From an uncultured Sutterella sp. (lineage in GTDB: Bacteria > Pseudomonadota > Gammaproteobacteria > Burkholderiales > Burkholderiaceae_F), in NCBI GenBank assembly GCA_944392755.1, contig CALXXT010000012.1, positions 1 through 64,000 on the forward strand: a stretch of 64,000 nt of DNA, written 5' to 3'. Position 1 is the first letter of the stretch. Each line of letters opens with the position of its first letter. This document shows positions 47,006 to 56,506 of the stretch, one piece after another. The notes beneath the pieces were generated by a model. That model ran no database searches and had not been told where the DNA came from. It was given only the letters and a program-made list of their open reading frames with translations. Made by a program: the position numbers and the translations under genes.

Positions 47006-47058
47006 ATTTCCTCCTTCGGGTTGAAAGCCTTCGAGCTCATCCTAATCGGAGGCGCAAC

Positions 47059-47084
47059 CTATAAAAAAGGTCCAGAATTTATAG
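47059..47084. promoter_or_regulatory. Candidate operator in the divergent reductase/MocR interval
   Basis: CTATAAA and TTTATAG form a perfect 7-bp inverted repeat with a 12-base spacer in the 129-base divergent region. It is AT-rich among GC-rich flanks, so it could overlap a promoter and be bound by the neighbouring GntR-type regulator. Confidence 0.45.
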
Positions 47085-47134
47085 AAAATAAGTGCCAGAT
47101 TCCCCGATTTGCCCGTCTCGTCGGATTGCACCTT

Positions 47135-48547
47135 ATGTCGAAAAAAATCAACAGGACCGAACGGCTTGCCATAGAACTCGTCAAACGCCTGCGTTCTGGC
47201 ATCTACAGCGACGGCCGGCTCCCCTCGCAGCGCCGCTTGGCGGAATATTTCGGCGTCTCCCGCAATACGGTCGTCAATGCGCTCGCTCGACTTGAGGCGG
47301 ACGGTTGGATCGCGACGTGCGAGCGGCGGCGCGCTTCCCTCACGCCGCCTGACTTCGCCTTCGCCCGCAGACTGAGCGCCTTTCTCTCGGGAAGCGATTT
47401 TCGCCCTCCTCTCATGAACGACGCCTTCGGTCGTCAAGACTCCCAAACGCAAGATCCGACTGAATCCATTGACCTGGCGCGGCTCTGCCACGAACACTGG
47501 GACGACCATATTCAGTTCGACATTGAGAACGCGGCGGTGCAACGGGCCATGGCACGCATCCGCCGCGGCGAAAGCGACATTTACCGCACGACGGGCGTCG
47601 AGCAGCTCAAGGCCGCCATATGCCGGTATCTGAGGCGCTTCGAGATTGCGGCCGGACCCCATCAGATCGCGATCATCTCGCGCAGACTCCAGGCTTATCG
47701 TGCCGTTTCTGAAGTTCTCCTTGGCCCGAAAATCGAAATGTGGGCTCCTGAACTGTCGCTCGTGCGCTTTTACGGAGTGGCAGAGCGTCATGCGGCCAAA
47801 AGACGGTACCTCGAGATGGATGTCGATGGCCGGATTAATTTCGACGCGATGCTTTTTTCGAAGCGGCCCAAGGTCGTTTTTCTCGAACCAACGCGGCAAA
47901 AGCCGACCGGATCCAGCCTGTCGATCGAAGAGCGGCGTCAGCTCGTCGACGAAGCTCGGCGGTCAAGGACCTTCATTTTCGAAGATGCCTACTGCGAGCT
48001 TCTTTACGAAAATCACCTGCCCTTCATGGCGTCCTTTGATCCAAAGCTTGAATCCGTCATCCATCTTGGAGCCATCCCGACCTGGCTCACTCCGATCGGC
48101 GGATTCTCATTCATCCTCGCTCACGAGCGGATCATTGAGCTCTTGAGAGCCTCAGCGCGACGAGACTACCTCAACCCGGAATTCCTCACGCAGCTGACGG
48201 CCCTCGAACTCCTCGAATCGGACGGGCTCGACGAGATGCTCTGGCGATTCCACGCATTTCACCGCCGCAGACTGCGATTCGTCGCCGAAATCCTCGCCCG
48301 CGATACGGGCGAATACGCACGTCCTGTACTTCCCGGGAGCTTCGGCTGCGTCTGGCTTCATTTCGACGCTGCGGACATCGGCGCGCTCTACCGCGCACGG
48401 CGAGGCATCGACTTTCAGCCCGGATGGTTCTACGGAGAGTCCGCTCGGAGCTGCCGGCATGTGCTCATACGCTACACCATGCCCGAAGCGGTCTTTGAAG
48501 AGGGCATGGCGCGCTTCGGCGCACTCTGCCGCTCAGTGCTTGGATAA
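47135..48547 (+). CDS. MocR/PdxR-like GntR regulator with degenerate aminotransferase domain
   Basis: 470 residues. A GntR winged helix (about 1-75, with LPSQRRLAEYFGVSRNTVVNAL) precedes a fold-type I aminotransferase-like domain. The segment that normally holds the PLP lysine (FSK in MocR proteins) reads LGAIPTWLTPIGG, with T316 at the lysine position. The usual NPTG is KPTG. A C-terminal arginine (LIRYTMP) remains. The cofactor is therefore unlikely to be bound covalently. The long frame extending upstream is antisense to the reductase gene; the ATG at 47135 fits the domain start, though its ribosome site is weak. Probably regulates the divergent reductase. Confidence 0.87.
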   Translation: MSKKINRTERLAIELVKRLRSGIYSDGRLPSQRRLAEYFGVSRNTVVNALARLEADGWIATCERRRASLTPPDFAFARRLSAFLSGSDFRPPLMNDAFGRQDSQTQDPTESIDLARLCHEHWDDHIQFDIENAAVQRAMARIRRGESDIYRTTGVEQLKAAICRYLRRFEIAAGPHQIAIISRRLQAYRAVSEVLLGPKIEMWAPELSLVRFYGVAERHAAKRRYLEMDVDGRINFDAMLFSKRPKVVFLEPTRQKPTGSSLSIEERRQLVDEARRSRTFIFEDAYCELLYENHLPFMASFDPKLESVIHLGAIPTWLTPIGGFSFILAHERIIELLRASARRDYLNPEFLTQLTALELLESDGLDEMLWRFHAFHRRRLRFVAEILARDTGEYARPVLPGSFGCVWLHFDAADIGALYRARRGIDFQPGWFYGESARSCRHVLIRYTMPEAVFEEGMARFGALCRSVLG

Positions 48548-48614
48548 AACACGAGCAAACGCAACGGCGAGGTTCGATTCACGCACGTTCGAACAACGGT
48601 CCTTTTGAAGGCAA

Positions 48615-48646
48615 GCGCGCCTCCCCAAAAATTCGGAAAGGCGCGC
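48615..48646 (-). other. Hairpin at the fabF 3' end
   Basis: GCGCGCCT / AGGCGCGC with a 16-base loop between the convergent fabF and MocR genes. Poor T-run; a likely weak terminator or end stabiliser for fabF. Confidence 0.5.
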
Positions 48647-48649
48647 CGA

Positions 48650-48676
48650 GGGCGGCCGCAGCCGCCCGATTTTTGC
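48650..48676 (+). terminator. Rho-independent terminator of the MocR gene
   Basis: GGGCGGC / GCCGCCC with a CGCA loop, followed by GATTTTTGC on the + strand. Confidence 0.75.
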
Positions 48677-48692
48677 TCGGAAGGCTCCTGAA

Positions 48693-49928
<1,236 letters not shown>

Positions 49929-50245
49929 ATGTTGCTCCTTTGCAGCCGGCTCCGAAATGGACAAACCGGCATGAGAGTGGAGAGCGAGGCCCTCCGTCCG
50001 ATTGATCTTGCGGCGAAAGCGGATGCGGATCCAGCTTCCGTCCGGGTGCTCCATCTTGCGGCCCGAATGGGGCCGGCGCAGGGGATCCGCCAATCGGACT
50101 AGCGCCGAGTCGGGATCTTTCCGCAAGCCCTGATACACCAATGGGATCCGCCGCAAGAGCGAATCCCATTGTTAAGCGCCTCAATCCGCAAGGGGCCGAG
50201 GCGCCCCGCTCGTCCGAACCGAGCTCGGTCGGACGGCTTTCAACA
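49929..50245. other. Long acpP-fabF interval with inverted repeats
   Basis: 317 gene-free bases. AATGGGAT/ATCCCATT (50140-50170) and the near-palindrome GTCCGAACCGAGCTCGGTCGGAC can fold. No T-run follows on the - strand. Likely acpP 3' structure plus a fabF promoter. Confidence 0.5.
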
Positions 50246-50485
50246 TTACTTGTTGACGGCAGCCTTGACGAAGTCGATGGCCTGCTGAACCGTACGGAGG
50301 TTTTCCTGTTCCGTATCCGGGATTTCGATGCCGAAGGCATCTTCGAGGGCGAGCGACATTTCAACCGTCGTGAGGCTGTCGGCGCCAAGATCTTCGATGA
50401 AGGAAGATTCGTTCTTGATGTCTTCTTCCTTGATGCCAAGCTGTTCAGCGATGATCTTCTTGACCTTGAGTTCGATTTCGTCCAT
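50246..50485 (-). CDS. acpP: Acyl carrier protein
   Basis: 79-residue acidic carrier of fatty-acid intermediates. The phosphopantetheine serine lies in GADSLTTVE; the usual DSLDTVE has one substitution, Thr for Asp after the Leu. Helices and length match AcpP. GGAG TTTGCAAA precedes the ATG at 50485. It sits between fabG and fabF in the standard order, with a hairpin upstream. Confidence 0.97.
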   Translation of the reverse strand: MDEIELKVKKIIAEQLGIKEEDIKNESSFIEDLGADSLTTVEMSLALEDAFGIEIPDTEQENLRTVQQAIDFVKAAVNK

Positions 50486-50600
50486 TTTGCAAACTCCGCA
50501 ATGGGTTGAGTTTCTTATTTTGTAAAACACCCCGTTGCCAAAGGAGCATTAGGGTTGAAGCGCGTGCGGACAACTTCGCCGCACGATCACACGGATGAAC

Positions 50601-50622
50601 GTCGGCGCCTTTGGGCGCCGAC
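50601..50622 (-). other. Intercistronic hairpin between fabG and acpP
   Basis: A perfect 9-bp stem, GTCGGCGCC / GGCGCCGAC, with a TTTG loop. No T-run; probably protects or separates the highly expressed acpP message. Confidence 0.6.
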
Positions 50623-50684
50623 GGGGTCTGACTCCGTAGATCCGAGAGATTTTATCAGACGCCTAGCCGCTTTTCGACTGCGGA

Positions 50685-51452
50685 TCACCCCATAAACATG
50701 CCGCCGTTCACGTGCAGCGTTGTGCCCGTCAAATAGGCTCCGGCGTCGGACGCGAGAAAAACGCAGGCATTGGCGATGTCATCCGTTTGGCCGAGTCGGC
50801 CGAGAGGAATGTTCGCGAGGAGCGCCGTCTTCTGCTCGTCCTTCAGGACCTTCGTCATGTCCGTGTCGATGAAGCCCGGGGCAATGCAGTTCACGGTGAT
50901 GCCGCGGGAGCCCACCTCGCGCGCGAGCGCCTTCGACATGCCGATGACGCCCGCCTTGGCGGCCGCATAGTTGACCTGACCGGCGTTGCCCATCGCGCCC
51001 ACCACGGACGAGATCGTGATGATTCGGCCGAAGCGGGCCTTCATCATCGGACGCATCACGGCGCGCATCAATCGGAAGGCGGCCGTGAGGTCGGTGTCGA
51101 TCACTTCATCCCACTGCTCGTCCTTCATGCGCATCAGGAGCGTGTCGCGCGTAATGCCGGCGTTGTTGACGAGGATGTCGATTCGGCCTTCGCTCTCCAC
51201 GATTCCGGACACCGCAGCCGCGCAGGCTTCGCCGTCGCAGACATTGAGCGCAATGCCGCGGCCGCAGCCCCCGAGCGCATTGATGCGTTCGGTGATGCGC
51301 TGCGCGCCCTCTTCGCTTGTCGCCGTGCCGATCACGCACGCGCCCGCACGCACGAAGGCTTCAAGGATCGCCGCGCCGATGCCGCGGCTCGCGCCCGTAA
51401 TAAGCGCCGTGCGCCCGGCAAGCGCGTCGGCGGCAAAGATCATCTTTTCCAT
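50685..51452 (-). CDS. fabG: 3-oxoacyl-ACP reductase
   Basis: 255-residue NADPH-dependent short-chain dehydrogenase reducing 3-oxoacyl-ACP. The cofactor motif TGASRGIG, NNAG in VNNAGITRD and the catalytic YxxxK in YAAAKAGVIGMSKAL are all present, and CIAPGFIDTDM is typical of FabG. GAGGAG precedes the ATG at 51452, which lies 4 bases after the fabD stop. The N-terminus is about 10 residues longer than in E. coli FabG. Confidence 0.96.
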   Translation of the reverse strand: MEKMIFAADALAGRTALITGASRGIGAAILEAFVRAGACVIGTATSEEGAQRITERINALGGCGRGIALNVCDGEACAAAVSGIVESEGRIDILVNNAGITRDTLLMRMKDEQWDEVIDTDLTAAFRLMRAVMRPMMKARFGRIITISSVVGAMGNAGQVNYAAAKAGVIGMSKALAREVGSRGITVNCIAPGFIDTDMTKVLKDEQKTALLANIPLGRLGQTDDIANACVFLASDAGAYLTGTTLHVNGGMFMG

Positions 51453-51456
51453 AGAT

Positions 51457-52404
51457 TTACTCCTCTTTGATCTCTTTAAGTTCGGCGAGCGCCGCTTCGA
51501 GCTGTTCGGCCGTCGCAATGCCGAGCACGCGGATTTCCGGCGCAATGCGGCGGATGAGGCCCGCGAGCACCTTGCCCGGTCCGCATTCGACGATGTGCGT
51601 GACGCCTTCGCGCTTCATGCGCTCGATCGTCTTCACCCACTGCACGGGCGAGCAGGCTTGACGCGAGAGCGAATCGCGAATGCCGTCCGGGGTCGCGTGC
51701 GCGTTTGCGTCGACGTTCGCGATGACCGGCACCTTCGGAATGGTGATCTTCACCGTGCAAAGCTTCTCGGCAAGCTTTTCGGCGGCCGGCTTCAAGAGAC
51801 TCGAATGGAAGGGCGCCGAAACCGGAAGCATCACGGCTCGACGGCATCCTTTTGCCTTTGCGGCTTCCACGGCGCGCTCAAGCGCAGCCTTTTCACCTGC
51901 GATGACCACCTGTCCGGGCGAGTTGAAGTTCACGGCTTCAACGACCCCGCCCTCAGACGCAGCTTCACGGCACGCTGCCAGAACATCGGCATCCGAGAGC
52001 CCGATGATGGCCGCCATGCCGCCCACGCCGACAGGAACGGCGCTCTGCATGGCTTCGGCACGAAAACGCACGAGCTTGACGCCGTCCTCGAGCGAGAATG
52101 CCCCTGCGGCGCAAAGCGCCGAGTACTCTCCGAGCGAATGGCCCGCCATCACTGCTGGAACGGGACCGCCCGCAGCACGCCAGGCGTTCCAAAAAGCGAC
52201 CGAGGTCGCCAGCAGCACCGGCTGCGTGTTGACCGTAAGCCCGAGCGTTTCCGCCGGCCCCTCGGCGATGAGCGCCTGCAGGTCCTGTCCGAGCGCGGCC
52301 GAAGCCCGCTTCATCGTGTCTTCAACGGCCGCGTTGCCTGCGTAGCCCGCAAGCATGCCGACCGACTGGCTTCCCTGTCCGGGAAAAACAAATGCAATGC
52401 GCAT
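51457..52404 (-). CDS. fabD: Malonyl-CoA:ACP transacylase
   Basis: 315-residue transferase that loads malonyl groups onto ACP. It opens with FVFPGQGSQSVGML and has the active-site serine in GHSLGEYSAL, a catalytic arginine in VRFRAEAMQ and a histidine in SAPFHSSLL. The ATG at 52404 has a weak AAAGAA site. Located between fabH and fabG as in other proteobacteria. Confidence 0.96.
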   Translation of the reverse strand: MRIAFVFPGQGSQSVGMLAGYAGNAAVEDTMKRASAALGQDLQALIAEGPAETLGLTVNTQPVLLATSVAFWNAWRAAGGPVPAVMAGHSLGEYSALCAAGAFSLEDGVKLVRFRAEAMQSAVPVGVGGMAAIIGLSDADVLAACREAASEGGVVEAVNFNSPGQVVIAGEKAALERAVEAAKAKGCRRAVMLPVSAPFHSSLLKPAAEKLAEKLCTVKITIPKVPVIANVDANAHATPDGIRDSLSRQACSPVQWVKTIERMKREGVTHIVECGPGKVLAGLIRRIAPEIRVLGIATAEQLEAALAELKEIKEE

Positions 52405-52450
52405 AGCGATTCTTTGGTTGTATTCGATTAAGAAAGAGGTGATGGTGAGT

Positions 52451-53431
52451 CTACCAACGAACGAGGGCTGAGCCCCAGGCCATGCCCGCACCGACGGCTT
52501 GCAAAAGCACGAGACCGCCCTTCTGGATCATGCCCGCCTCGACGGCGGCATTGAGTGCGAGGGGCACCGAAGCGGCCGATGTATTCCCGTGCTCCGCAAC
52601 GGTCTTCACCATTCGTTCGTCGGGAATTCCAAGCTTCTTCGCCACCATCGTCATGATGCGCAGGTTGGCCTGATGCGGCACGAAGAGCGCGACATCCTCC
52701 GTGCGCACGCATGCGAGCCCGGCAACTTCCCGCGCCGAATCGACGAGACCTTCGACCGCGAGCTTGAAAACCTGTCGGCCATCCATCCGCACGAAGGGAT
52801 CGCCGGCAAGATGCCCATGGTCCATATGAGCGGTGAGGCCGAGAACCTTTTCGTTCTGACGGCCGTCGGCATACATGCGGGCGGCAAGAATGCCCGGATC
52901 GGCGGAGGTTTCCAGAACGACCGCGCCCGCACCGTCGCCGAAGAGGACGCACGTCGAACGGTCGTCGAAATCGATCACTCGGCTCATGACTTCGGAACCC
53001 ACGACAACGGCTCGGCGGTAGGGACCGGCGCGAAGCATGGCGTCCGCGGCATTAAGCGCGTAGATGAAGCCCGCACAGACGGCCTGCACGTCGAAAGCCG
53101 CGCAGCCGGCAGCGCCAAGCTCGGCCTGCACGCGTGCGGCCGTCGACGGGAACACCATGTCAGGAGTCGTCGTCGCGACGATGAGGAGGTCAATGGACTC
53201 CGCGGAAACTCCCGCCCGATCCAGCGCCTGCCGGGCCGCCTTCAAAGCGAGCGATGTCGTCGTTTCACCCTTCTCAGGATCGGCGAAGCGACGCTCGGCG
53301 ATGCCGGTGCGCGTTCTGATCCATTCGTCGTTCGTTTCAATGCCCTTCTGCGCGAGCTCACGGGCCAGATCGTCGTTCGTGACGCGCCGCTCAGGAAGCG
53401 CTGCGCCCGTCGCGAGGATTCGAGAATACAT
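52451..53431 (-). CDS. fabH: 3-oxoacyl-ACP synthase III
   Basis: 326-residue initiating condensing enzyme using acetyl-CoA and malonyl-ACP. The Cys-His-Asn triad is visible in VQAVCAGFIYAL, VPHQANLRIM and EHGNTSAAS. The start at 53431 follows AAGG about 11 bases upstream. The usual upstream gene plsX is missing; a terminator lies 110 bases upstream instead, so fabH needs its own promoter in 53432-53541. Confidence 0.96.
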   Translation of the reverse strand: MYSRILATGAALPERRVTNDDLARELAQKGIETNDEWIRTRTGIAERRFADPEKGETTTSLALKAARQALDRAGVSAESIDLLIVATTTPDMVFPSTAARVQAELGAAGCAAFDVQAVCAGFIYALNAADAMLRAGPYRRAVVVGSEVMSRVIDFDDRSTCVLFGDGAGAVVLETSADPGILAARMYADGRQNEKVLGLTAHMDHGHLAGDPFVRMDGRQVFKLAVEGLVDSAREVAGLACVRTEDVALFVPHQANLRIMTMVAKKLGIPDERMVKTVAEHGNTSAASVPLALNAAVEAGMIQKGGLVLLQAVGAGMAWGSALVRW

Positions 53432-53779
53432 GGATGTATGATCCTTACTTGTTGATGGCGCCCACATATTACAACGGTCGTTCCGTAAAAACCCGCGTGG
53501 AAAATGCGAATTTGGCCCCATCGGACCCTAGGAGGGCAGATAAAAAAAAGGGGAACCATTTCAGGTTCCCCTCTTTTTCTTCCGCTGTGCTCTTCGTCTC
53601 AGCTTCACGCTCAAGAACTCGATTCGACCGGCTGAGGTTCGTTCACTTACCGTCGCCGTGGGGCTCGCGCAACAGCAGCATCGCTGCTCGTCTTGGCTCG
53701 TCCCGGACCTTCGGCCTTTTCGGATTCGACTTCTCTGGGCGTTCAAGCGTCTTGCTGAAGGAACGCCAGCATCAGGCAA
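53432..53779. other. Gene-free stretch where plsX would be expected
   Basis: 348 bases between rpmF and fabH. It contains the terminator at 53542-53580 and no open frame resembling PlsX or a remnant of it. About 110 bases upstream of fabH probably hold its promoter. Confidence 0.6.
53542..53580. terminator. Bidirectional-looking terminator after rpmF
   Basis: AGGGGAACC / GGTTCCCCT stem, flanked by eight A on one side and CTCTTTTTCT on the other. It works for - strand transcription from rpmF. Confidence 0.88.
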
Positions 53780-53962
53780 TTATTCGTCGGCCTTCGTCTG
53801 GATGACCTTCTTGCCGCGATAGAAGCCGGTCGGGCTGATGTGGTGACGGCGAACGATTTCACCCGTCGTCGGTTCGACCGCGGTCGGCGGATTGGTCAGA
53901 AAATCGTGAGCGCGACGATTGCCGCGGCGAGCGGGCGACTTCTTATTCTGCTGAACAGCCAT
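53780..53962 (-). CDS. rpmF: Ribosomal protein L32
   Basis: 60-residue large-subunit protein. [14 protein letters not shown] and the C-terminal [14 protein letters not shown] are diagnostic of the betaproteobacterial form without zinc cysteines. The start at 53962 follows GGGG TTTTAACC; upstream open frame is spurious. yceD (DUF177), usually just upstream, is absent; a gap and a tRNA cluster lie there. Confidence 0.96.
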   Translation of the reverse strand: MAVQQNKKSPARRGNRRAHDFLTNPPTAVEPTTGEIVRRHHISPTGFYRGKKVIQTKADE

Positions 53963-54189
53963 GGTTAAAACCCCACGCAAAGAACGAGTTCTGTTATCGG
54001 AACGCCGCGGCGAGCACTCGTGCAACTGCGCGCGCGGTCATGATCTAACTTGCCGGTTTTGCCCGGCAGTGAATTGGAGATTTTAGCAAAACGCCGATTT
54101 TTTCTCAGCTGATTGCGTCAATTTCTTCGACGAATCACAAGAAAAAAGGGACGACGCTTCGGCCTTCCCCCATTCAACTCAACAAGTTT

Positions 54190-54265
54190 TGGAGCGGGAG
54201 ACGAGTCTCGAACTCGCGACCTCAACCTTGGCAAGGTTGCGCTCTACCAACTGAGCTACTCCCGC
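54190..54265 (-). tRNA. tRNA-Gly(GCC), copy 1
   Basis: 76 nt with encoded CCA. Acceptor GCGGGAG / CTCCCGC, anticodon stem AACCT/AGGTT with loop TGCCA inside (anticodon GCC), T-loop TTCGAGA. Identical to three other copies in the cluster. Confidence 0.96.
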
Positions 54266-54301
54266 ACGCCTCGACGACGCGCGGACTTGAAGAAAAGTCC
54301 G

Positions 54302-54377
54302 TGGAGCGGGAGACGAGTCTCGAACTCGCGACCTCAACCTTGGCAAGGTTGCGCTCTACCAACTGAGCTACTCCCGC
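54302..54377 (-). tRNA. tRNA-Gly(GCC), copy 2
   Basis: 76 nt, identical to copy 1. A consensus promoter lies directly upstream at 54401-54428. Confidence 0.96.
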
Positions 54378-54400
54378 ATCGCGTGGTGCGAAGAATCCGA

Positions 54401-54428
54401 ATTATACCGAAGCGGCATTGAATGTCAA
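54401..54428 (-). promoter_or_regulatory. Consensus sigma-70 promoter for the tRNA-Gly pair
   Basis: On the - strand, -35 TTGACA (54428-54423), a 16-base spacer and -10 TATAAT (54406-54401), both perfect. It sits 24 bases before the 5' end of tRNA-Gly copy 2. Confidence 0.9.
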
Positions 54429-54451
54429 CCGTCTTCTTTGAAATTCGAGCA

Positions 54452-54540
54452 TGGTCCCGGGAACGGGAGTCGAACCCGTACGCCTAAAGATCGGCGGCGG
54501 ATTTTAAGTCCGCTACGTCTACCAGTTCCGTCATCCCGGG
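54452..54540 (-). tRNA. tRNA-Leu(TAA)
   Basis: 89 nt with encoded CCA and a long variable arm. Acceptor CCCGGGA / TCCCGGG, anticodon stem GCGGA/TCCGC around CTTAAAA (anticodon TAA). Reads UUR codons. Confidence 0.93.
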
Positions 54541-54603
54541 ACCGATCCGCATTCGCAGAAAAAAGGGGGAAACCTTCGCTTCCCCCTATTCTCTTTGGAA
54601 TTC

Positions 54604-54679
54604 TGGAGCGGGAGACGAGTCTCGAACTCGCGACCTCAACCTTGGCAAGGTTGCGCTCTACCAACTGAGCTACTCCCGC
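54604..54679 (-). tRNA. tRNA-Gly(GCC), copy 3
   Basis: 76 nt, identical to copies 1, 2 and 4, lying between tRNA-Cys and tRNA-Leu in the transcript. Confidence 0.96.
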
Positions 54680-54687
54680 GTTCTCTG

Positions 54688-54761
54688 TGGAGGCGCGAGG
54701 CGGAATCGAACCGCCGTAAACGGATTTGCAATCCGGTGCATGGCCACTTTGCTATCGCGCC
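54688..54761 (-). tRNA. tRNA-Cys(GCA)
   Basis: 74 nt with encoded CCA. Acceptor GGCGCGA / TCGCGCC, anticodon loop within GGATTGCAAATCC (anticodon GCA), T-loop TTCGATT. Confidence 0.95.
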
Positions 54762-54774
54762 GCCTTTTCATCAG

Positions 54775-54850
54775 TGGAGCGGGAGACGAGTCTCGAACTC
54801 GCGACCTCAACCTTGGCAAGGTTGCGCTCTACCAACTGAGCTACTCCCGC
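54775..54850 (-). tRNA. tRNA-Gly(GCC), copy 4
   Basis: 76 nt, identical to the other copies; first tRNA of the - strand cluster, downstream of the promoter at 54864-54891. Confidence 0.96.
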
Positions 54851-54863
54851 ACTGAGAAGACGA

Positions 54864-54891
54864 ATTCTACCGAAATCTGTCCTCATGTCAA
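54864..54891 (-). promoter_or_regulatory. Sigma-70 promoter of the tRNA cluster
   Basis: On the - strand, -35 TTGACA (54891-54886), a 16-base spacer and -10 TAGAAT (54869-54864), 14 bases before the first tRNA. Confidence 0.9.
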
Positions 54892-54921
54892 GTCCAGAGC
54901 TGGAAATTTTGCTTTTCTTCT

Positions 54922-54958
54922 GAAAAAAAGGACGCAGCTCCCAGCGGAGCCGCGTCCT
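54922..54958 (-). terminator. Rho-independent terminator of dcuA
   Basis: On the - strand, GGACGCGGCTCC / GGAGCTGCGTCC (one mismatch) with a short loop is followed by TTTTTTT. Confidence 0.9.
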
Positions 54959-55019
54959 GTCGATCAGGCCAAGTCGGGACAAGACGCCCCGACTGTTCCT
55001 TCCTAGCGTCTTCTATCTA

Positions 55020-56354
55020 TCAGAAGAGAGCGCAAGCGAGGAAGCCGAGCGCCACGCTGAAGACGATGGCGATCAAGCCGGGAAGGAAGAAGGCGTGGTT
55101 GAAGACCCACTTGCCGATGCGCGTCGAACCCGTGTCGTCCATCTGGACGGCGCCGAGCAGCGTCGGATAGGTCGGGAGCACGAAGAGCGCGCTCACCGCG
55201 GCGAAGGTCGCCACCAGCATGTAGGAGTCGCCCGGATTCGCCGAGGTAATGCCGAGAGCAGCAACCACAGCCGGCGTGATGGCCTTAGCGGTAGCAGCCT
55301 GCGAGTAAAGGAGCATCGCGGCGAAGAAGAAGACGACCGCAAGCAGCGCCGGGTAGTTCGACACCGTGCCCGCAGCGAATTCCTTGATCTCGTTCGCATG
55401 ACCCGAAACGAACGTGTCGCCGAGCCAGGCCACGCCAAGAACGCAGACGATGGCAACCATGCCGCTCTTGAAAACGCTCGAATCCGCGATCTTGCCGAGT
55501 TCGATCTTGCAGAAGACCGTAATCAGCATGCCGACGAGGAGCATGAGACTCATGATCGCAGCGTCGCGGCCGACGATTACATTCTTGATGAGGCCAACGG
55601 CAGGCGAAATCGCCGAAGCGTAGAGAACAACGGCCAACACGCCCACGAGGAAGATGCCGACCGAGCGCTTCGCATAGGGCTTGAGCTCGCTCGTCGAGGC
55701 GCCCGTCACGGCCTTCACGAGGCCCTTGGCGAGGCGATCCTTGTAAACCGGGTCGCTGTCAAGGTCCATGTTCGAAATGAGGCTCATCACGAAAGCGGTC
55801 AGCATGCAGCCCGCAAAGGTCGTGACAATCCAGATGCCGAGCAGCGCGGGGTAGCTCCAGCCGAGGGGTTCGAGAACGCCCGACATGTAGATCACGGCCG
55901 CCGAAACAGGCGAAGCCGTAATGGCGATCTGCGAAGACACCACAGCGATCGAGAGCGGCACGCAGGGGCGGATCTTCTGTTCCTTGGCAACTTCCACAAT
56001 GACCGGAATCATCGAGAAGGCCGTGTGACCCGTGCCAGCGAAGATCGTCAGCATGTACGTCACGATCGGTGCGAGATAGTTGATGTGCTTCGGATTGCTG
56101 CGAAGAATGCGCTCTGCAATCTTGACGAGGTAGTCAAGGCCGCCGGCAAGCTGCATGGCGGAAATCGCAGAAATCACCGAGGCAATGATGAGGATCACGT
56201 CCCAGGGAATGTTGCCCGGCTTCATCCCGAGGAAAAGTCCGAGCACGAGGACGCCGGCGCCGCCGGCATAGCCGATGCCGATGCCGCCGAGACGGACGCC
56301 CAGAAAGATCGCGCCAAGCAGCACGATAATCTGAAGGATAACCATGATATCCAT
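55020..56354 (-). CDS. dcuA: Anaerobic C4-dicarboxylate antiporter DcuA
   Basis: 444-residue inner-membrane carrier exchanging aspartate, fumarate, malate and succinate. It is closer to E. coli DcuA than DcuB: GVRLGGIGIGYAGG, AISAMQLAGGLDYLV, LAPIVTYMLTIFAGTGH and LLYSQAATAKAITP line up with DcuA text. GGAG TTTGAC precedes the ATG at 56354. It lies downstream of aspA, as in E. coli aspA-dcuA, so imported aspartate would be deaminated to fumarate and succinate exported in exchange. Confidence 0.94.
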   Translation of the reverse strand: MDIMVILQIIVLLGAIFLGVRLGGIGIGYAGGAGVLVLGLFLGMKPGNIPWDVILIIASVISAISAMQLAGGLDYLVKIAERILRSNPKHINYLAPIVTYMLTIFAGTGHTAFSMIPVIVEVAKEQKIRPCVPLSIAVVSSQIAITASPVSAAVIYMSGVLEPLGWSYPALLGIWIVTTFAGCMLTAFVMSLISNMDLDSDPVYKDRLAKGLVKAVTGASTSELKPYAKRSVGIFLVGVLAVVLYASAISPAVGLIKNVIVGRDAAIMSLMLLVGMLITVFCKIELGKIADSSVFKSGMVAIVCVLGVAWLGDTFVSGHANEIKEFAAGTVSNYPALLAVVFFFAAMLLYSQAATAKAITPAVVAALGITSANPGDSYMLVATFAAVSALFVLPTYPTLLGAVQMDDTGSTRIGKWVFNHAFFLPGLIAIVFSVALGFLACALF

Positions 56355-56506
56355 GTCAAACTCCGATGGATTGAGATGCTTTAAAGACCGCGGCTCCACT
56401 CGGGGCGGGCGCCTCGAGTCTTCAAAACGTGTGTTTTCCGACTTATGTCTATTCGCCGGAGGAAGATTGTTGCGGTTCTATATCCGGAGTGTTTGAGGGT
56501 GACTCC

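Noticed and set aside
45188..47134. Long + strand frame running into the MocR gene (apparent 1,119-residue protein)
   Set aside because: The first part is antisense to the flavin reductase gene and has Arg/His/Glu-rich shadow composition. The winged-helix domain begins at 47135.
53561..53779. 72-residue - strand frame in the plsX position
   Set aside because: It overlaps the terminator, is Arg/Cys-rich low-complexity sequence and has no similarity to PlsX.
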